Positions 24,647 to 24,756 of a stretch of 24,756 nt of DNA are shown piece by piece (the first letter of the stretch is position 1; every line of letters starts with the position of its first letter). The notes beneath the pieces were generated by a model. That model did not search any database and was not told the origin of the DNA. It saw only the letters and a program-made list of their open reading frames with translations. The stretch spans positions 1 through 24,756 of the forward strand of contig HF985981.1 of the NCBI GenBank assembly GCA_000431015.1. The letters are read 5' to 3'. Origin of the DNA: Alistipes sp. CAG:514 (GTDB lineage Bacteria > Bacteroidota > Bacteroidia > Bacteroidales > UBA932). Both the position numbers and the translations under genes were made by a program.

Positions 24647-24756
24647 TTATCCTCTATTGATTCGTTCTACCAATTCATCTGGTGTAAGTATCTCCATCTT
24701 AGAGAAACCAAACCACTTTTTGCCTAAGTCCTTAATGGATGCACCTATGTGATATA
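24647..24756 (-). CDS. C-terminal fragment of an unidentified gene
   Basis: Reading the minus strand from the right edge gives 35 residues before a TAA stop (complement of 24647-24649): YHIGASIKDLGKKWFGFSKM, then about 15 more residues including LTPDELVERI. The composition is protein-like and the frame is open to the window edge. The GASxKDLGKKW tail reminds me of tails seen in Bacteroidota accessory proteins, but I cannot name the family from this much. It converges with the DUF4143 ATPase gene, with about 70 bases between the stops. Confidence 0.6.
   Translation of the reverse strand, partial: YHIGASIKDLGKKWFGFSKMEILTPDELVERINRG

Overview
The window looks like chromosomal DNA from a member of the Bacteroidales (Bacteroidota). 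Several signs point there: a SusC/SusD pair, a DUF4302-type lipoprotein beside a zinc metallopeptidase, promoters of the TTTG / TAnnTTTG type, few Shine-Dalgarno sequences, and two ATPases of the kind scattered through these genomes. I cannot fix the genus. All complete genes read on the + strand; the only minus-strand gene seen is a fragment cut by the right edge.

Layout. (1) 1-586 has no convincing gene but is dense in DNA structure: two long hairpins with different arms around one identical 24-base core, four tandem 50-bp units that each carry (or, in the last, have partly lost) an inverted repeat, and an 18-bp hairpin overlapping the promoter of the next gene. (2) 599-7745: an AAA+ ATPase with a C-terminal winged helix, a secreted tricorn-like S41 protease and a GH78 alpha-L-rhamnosidase, closely spaced. 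(3) 7801-13421: a compact operon with its own promoter. It encodes a four-haem NapC/NrfH-type membrane cytochrome fused to a SUMF1-like domain, a Tat-exported lipoprotein Gfo/Idh/MocA oxidoreductase, a Tat-exported lipoprotein xylose-isomerase-like TIM barrel, and both parts of a System II cytochrome c assembly machine (ResB/CcsB and CcsA). (4) 13550-20971: two terminator-like hairpins just before it, a likely promoter with a leader of about 130 nt, then SusC, SusD, a zinc metallopeptidase and a DUF4302-like protein, ending in a 17-bp hairpin. (5) 21155-23090: aspS with its own promoter and terminator. (6) 23180-24578: an AAA_14/DUF4143 ATPase with its own promoter. (7) 24647-24756: the tail of a minus-strand gene.

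The most interesting part is region 3. NapC/NrfH cytochromes normally pass electrons between the menaquinone pool and a periplasmic reductase such as NrfA, and in Bacteroidota nrfHA is often followed by resB-ccsA. Here no NrfA is present, and its place is taken by a Gfo/Idh/MocA oxidoreductase plus a TIM-barrel lyase/isomerase candidate, both predicted to sit outside the cytoplasm. That pair resembles the oxidation-then-elimination route for breaking glycosides (DgpA/DgpBC; the Bacteroides 3-keto-glycoside pathway). A rhamnosidase lies upstream. The working hypothesis, which is inference, is a periplasmic sugar or glycoside redox module wired to the quinone pool through a dedicated c-type cytochrome whose maturation genes are carried in the same operon.
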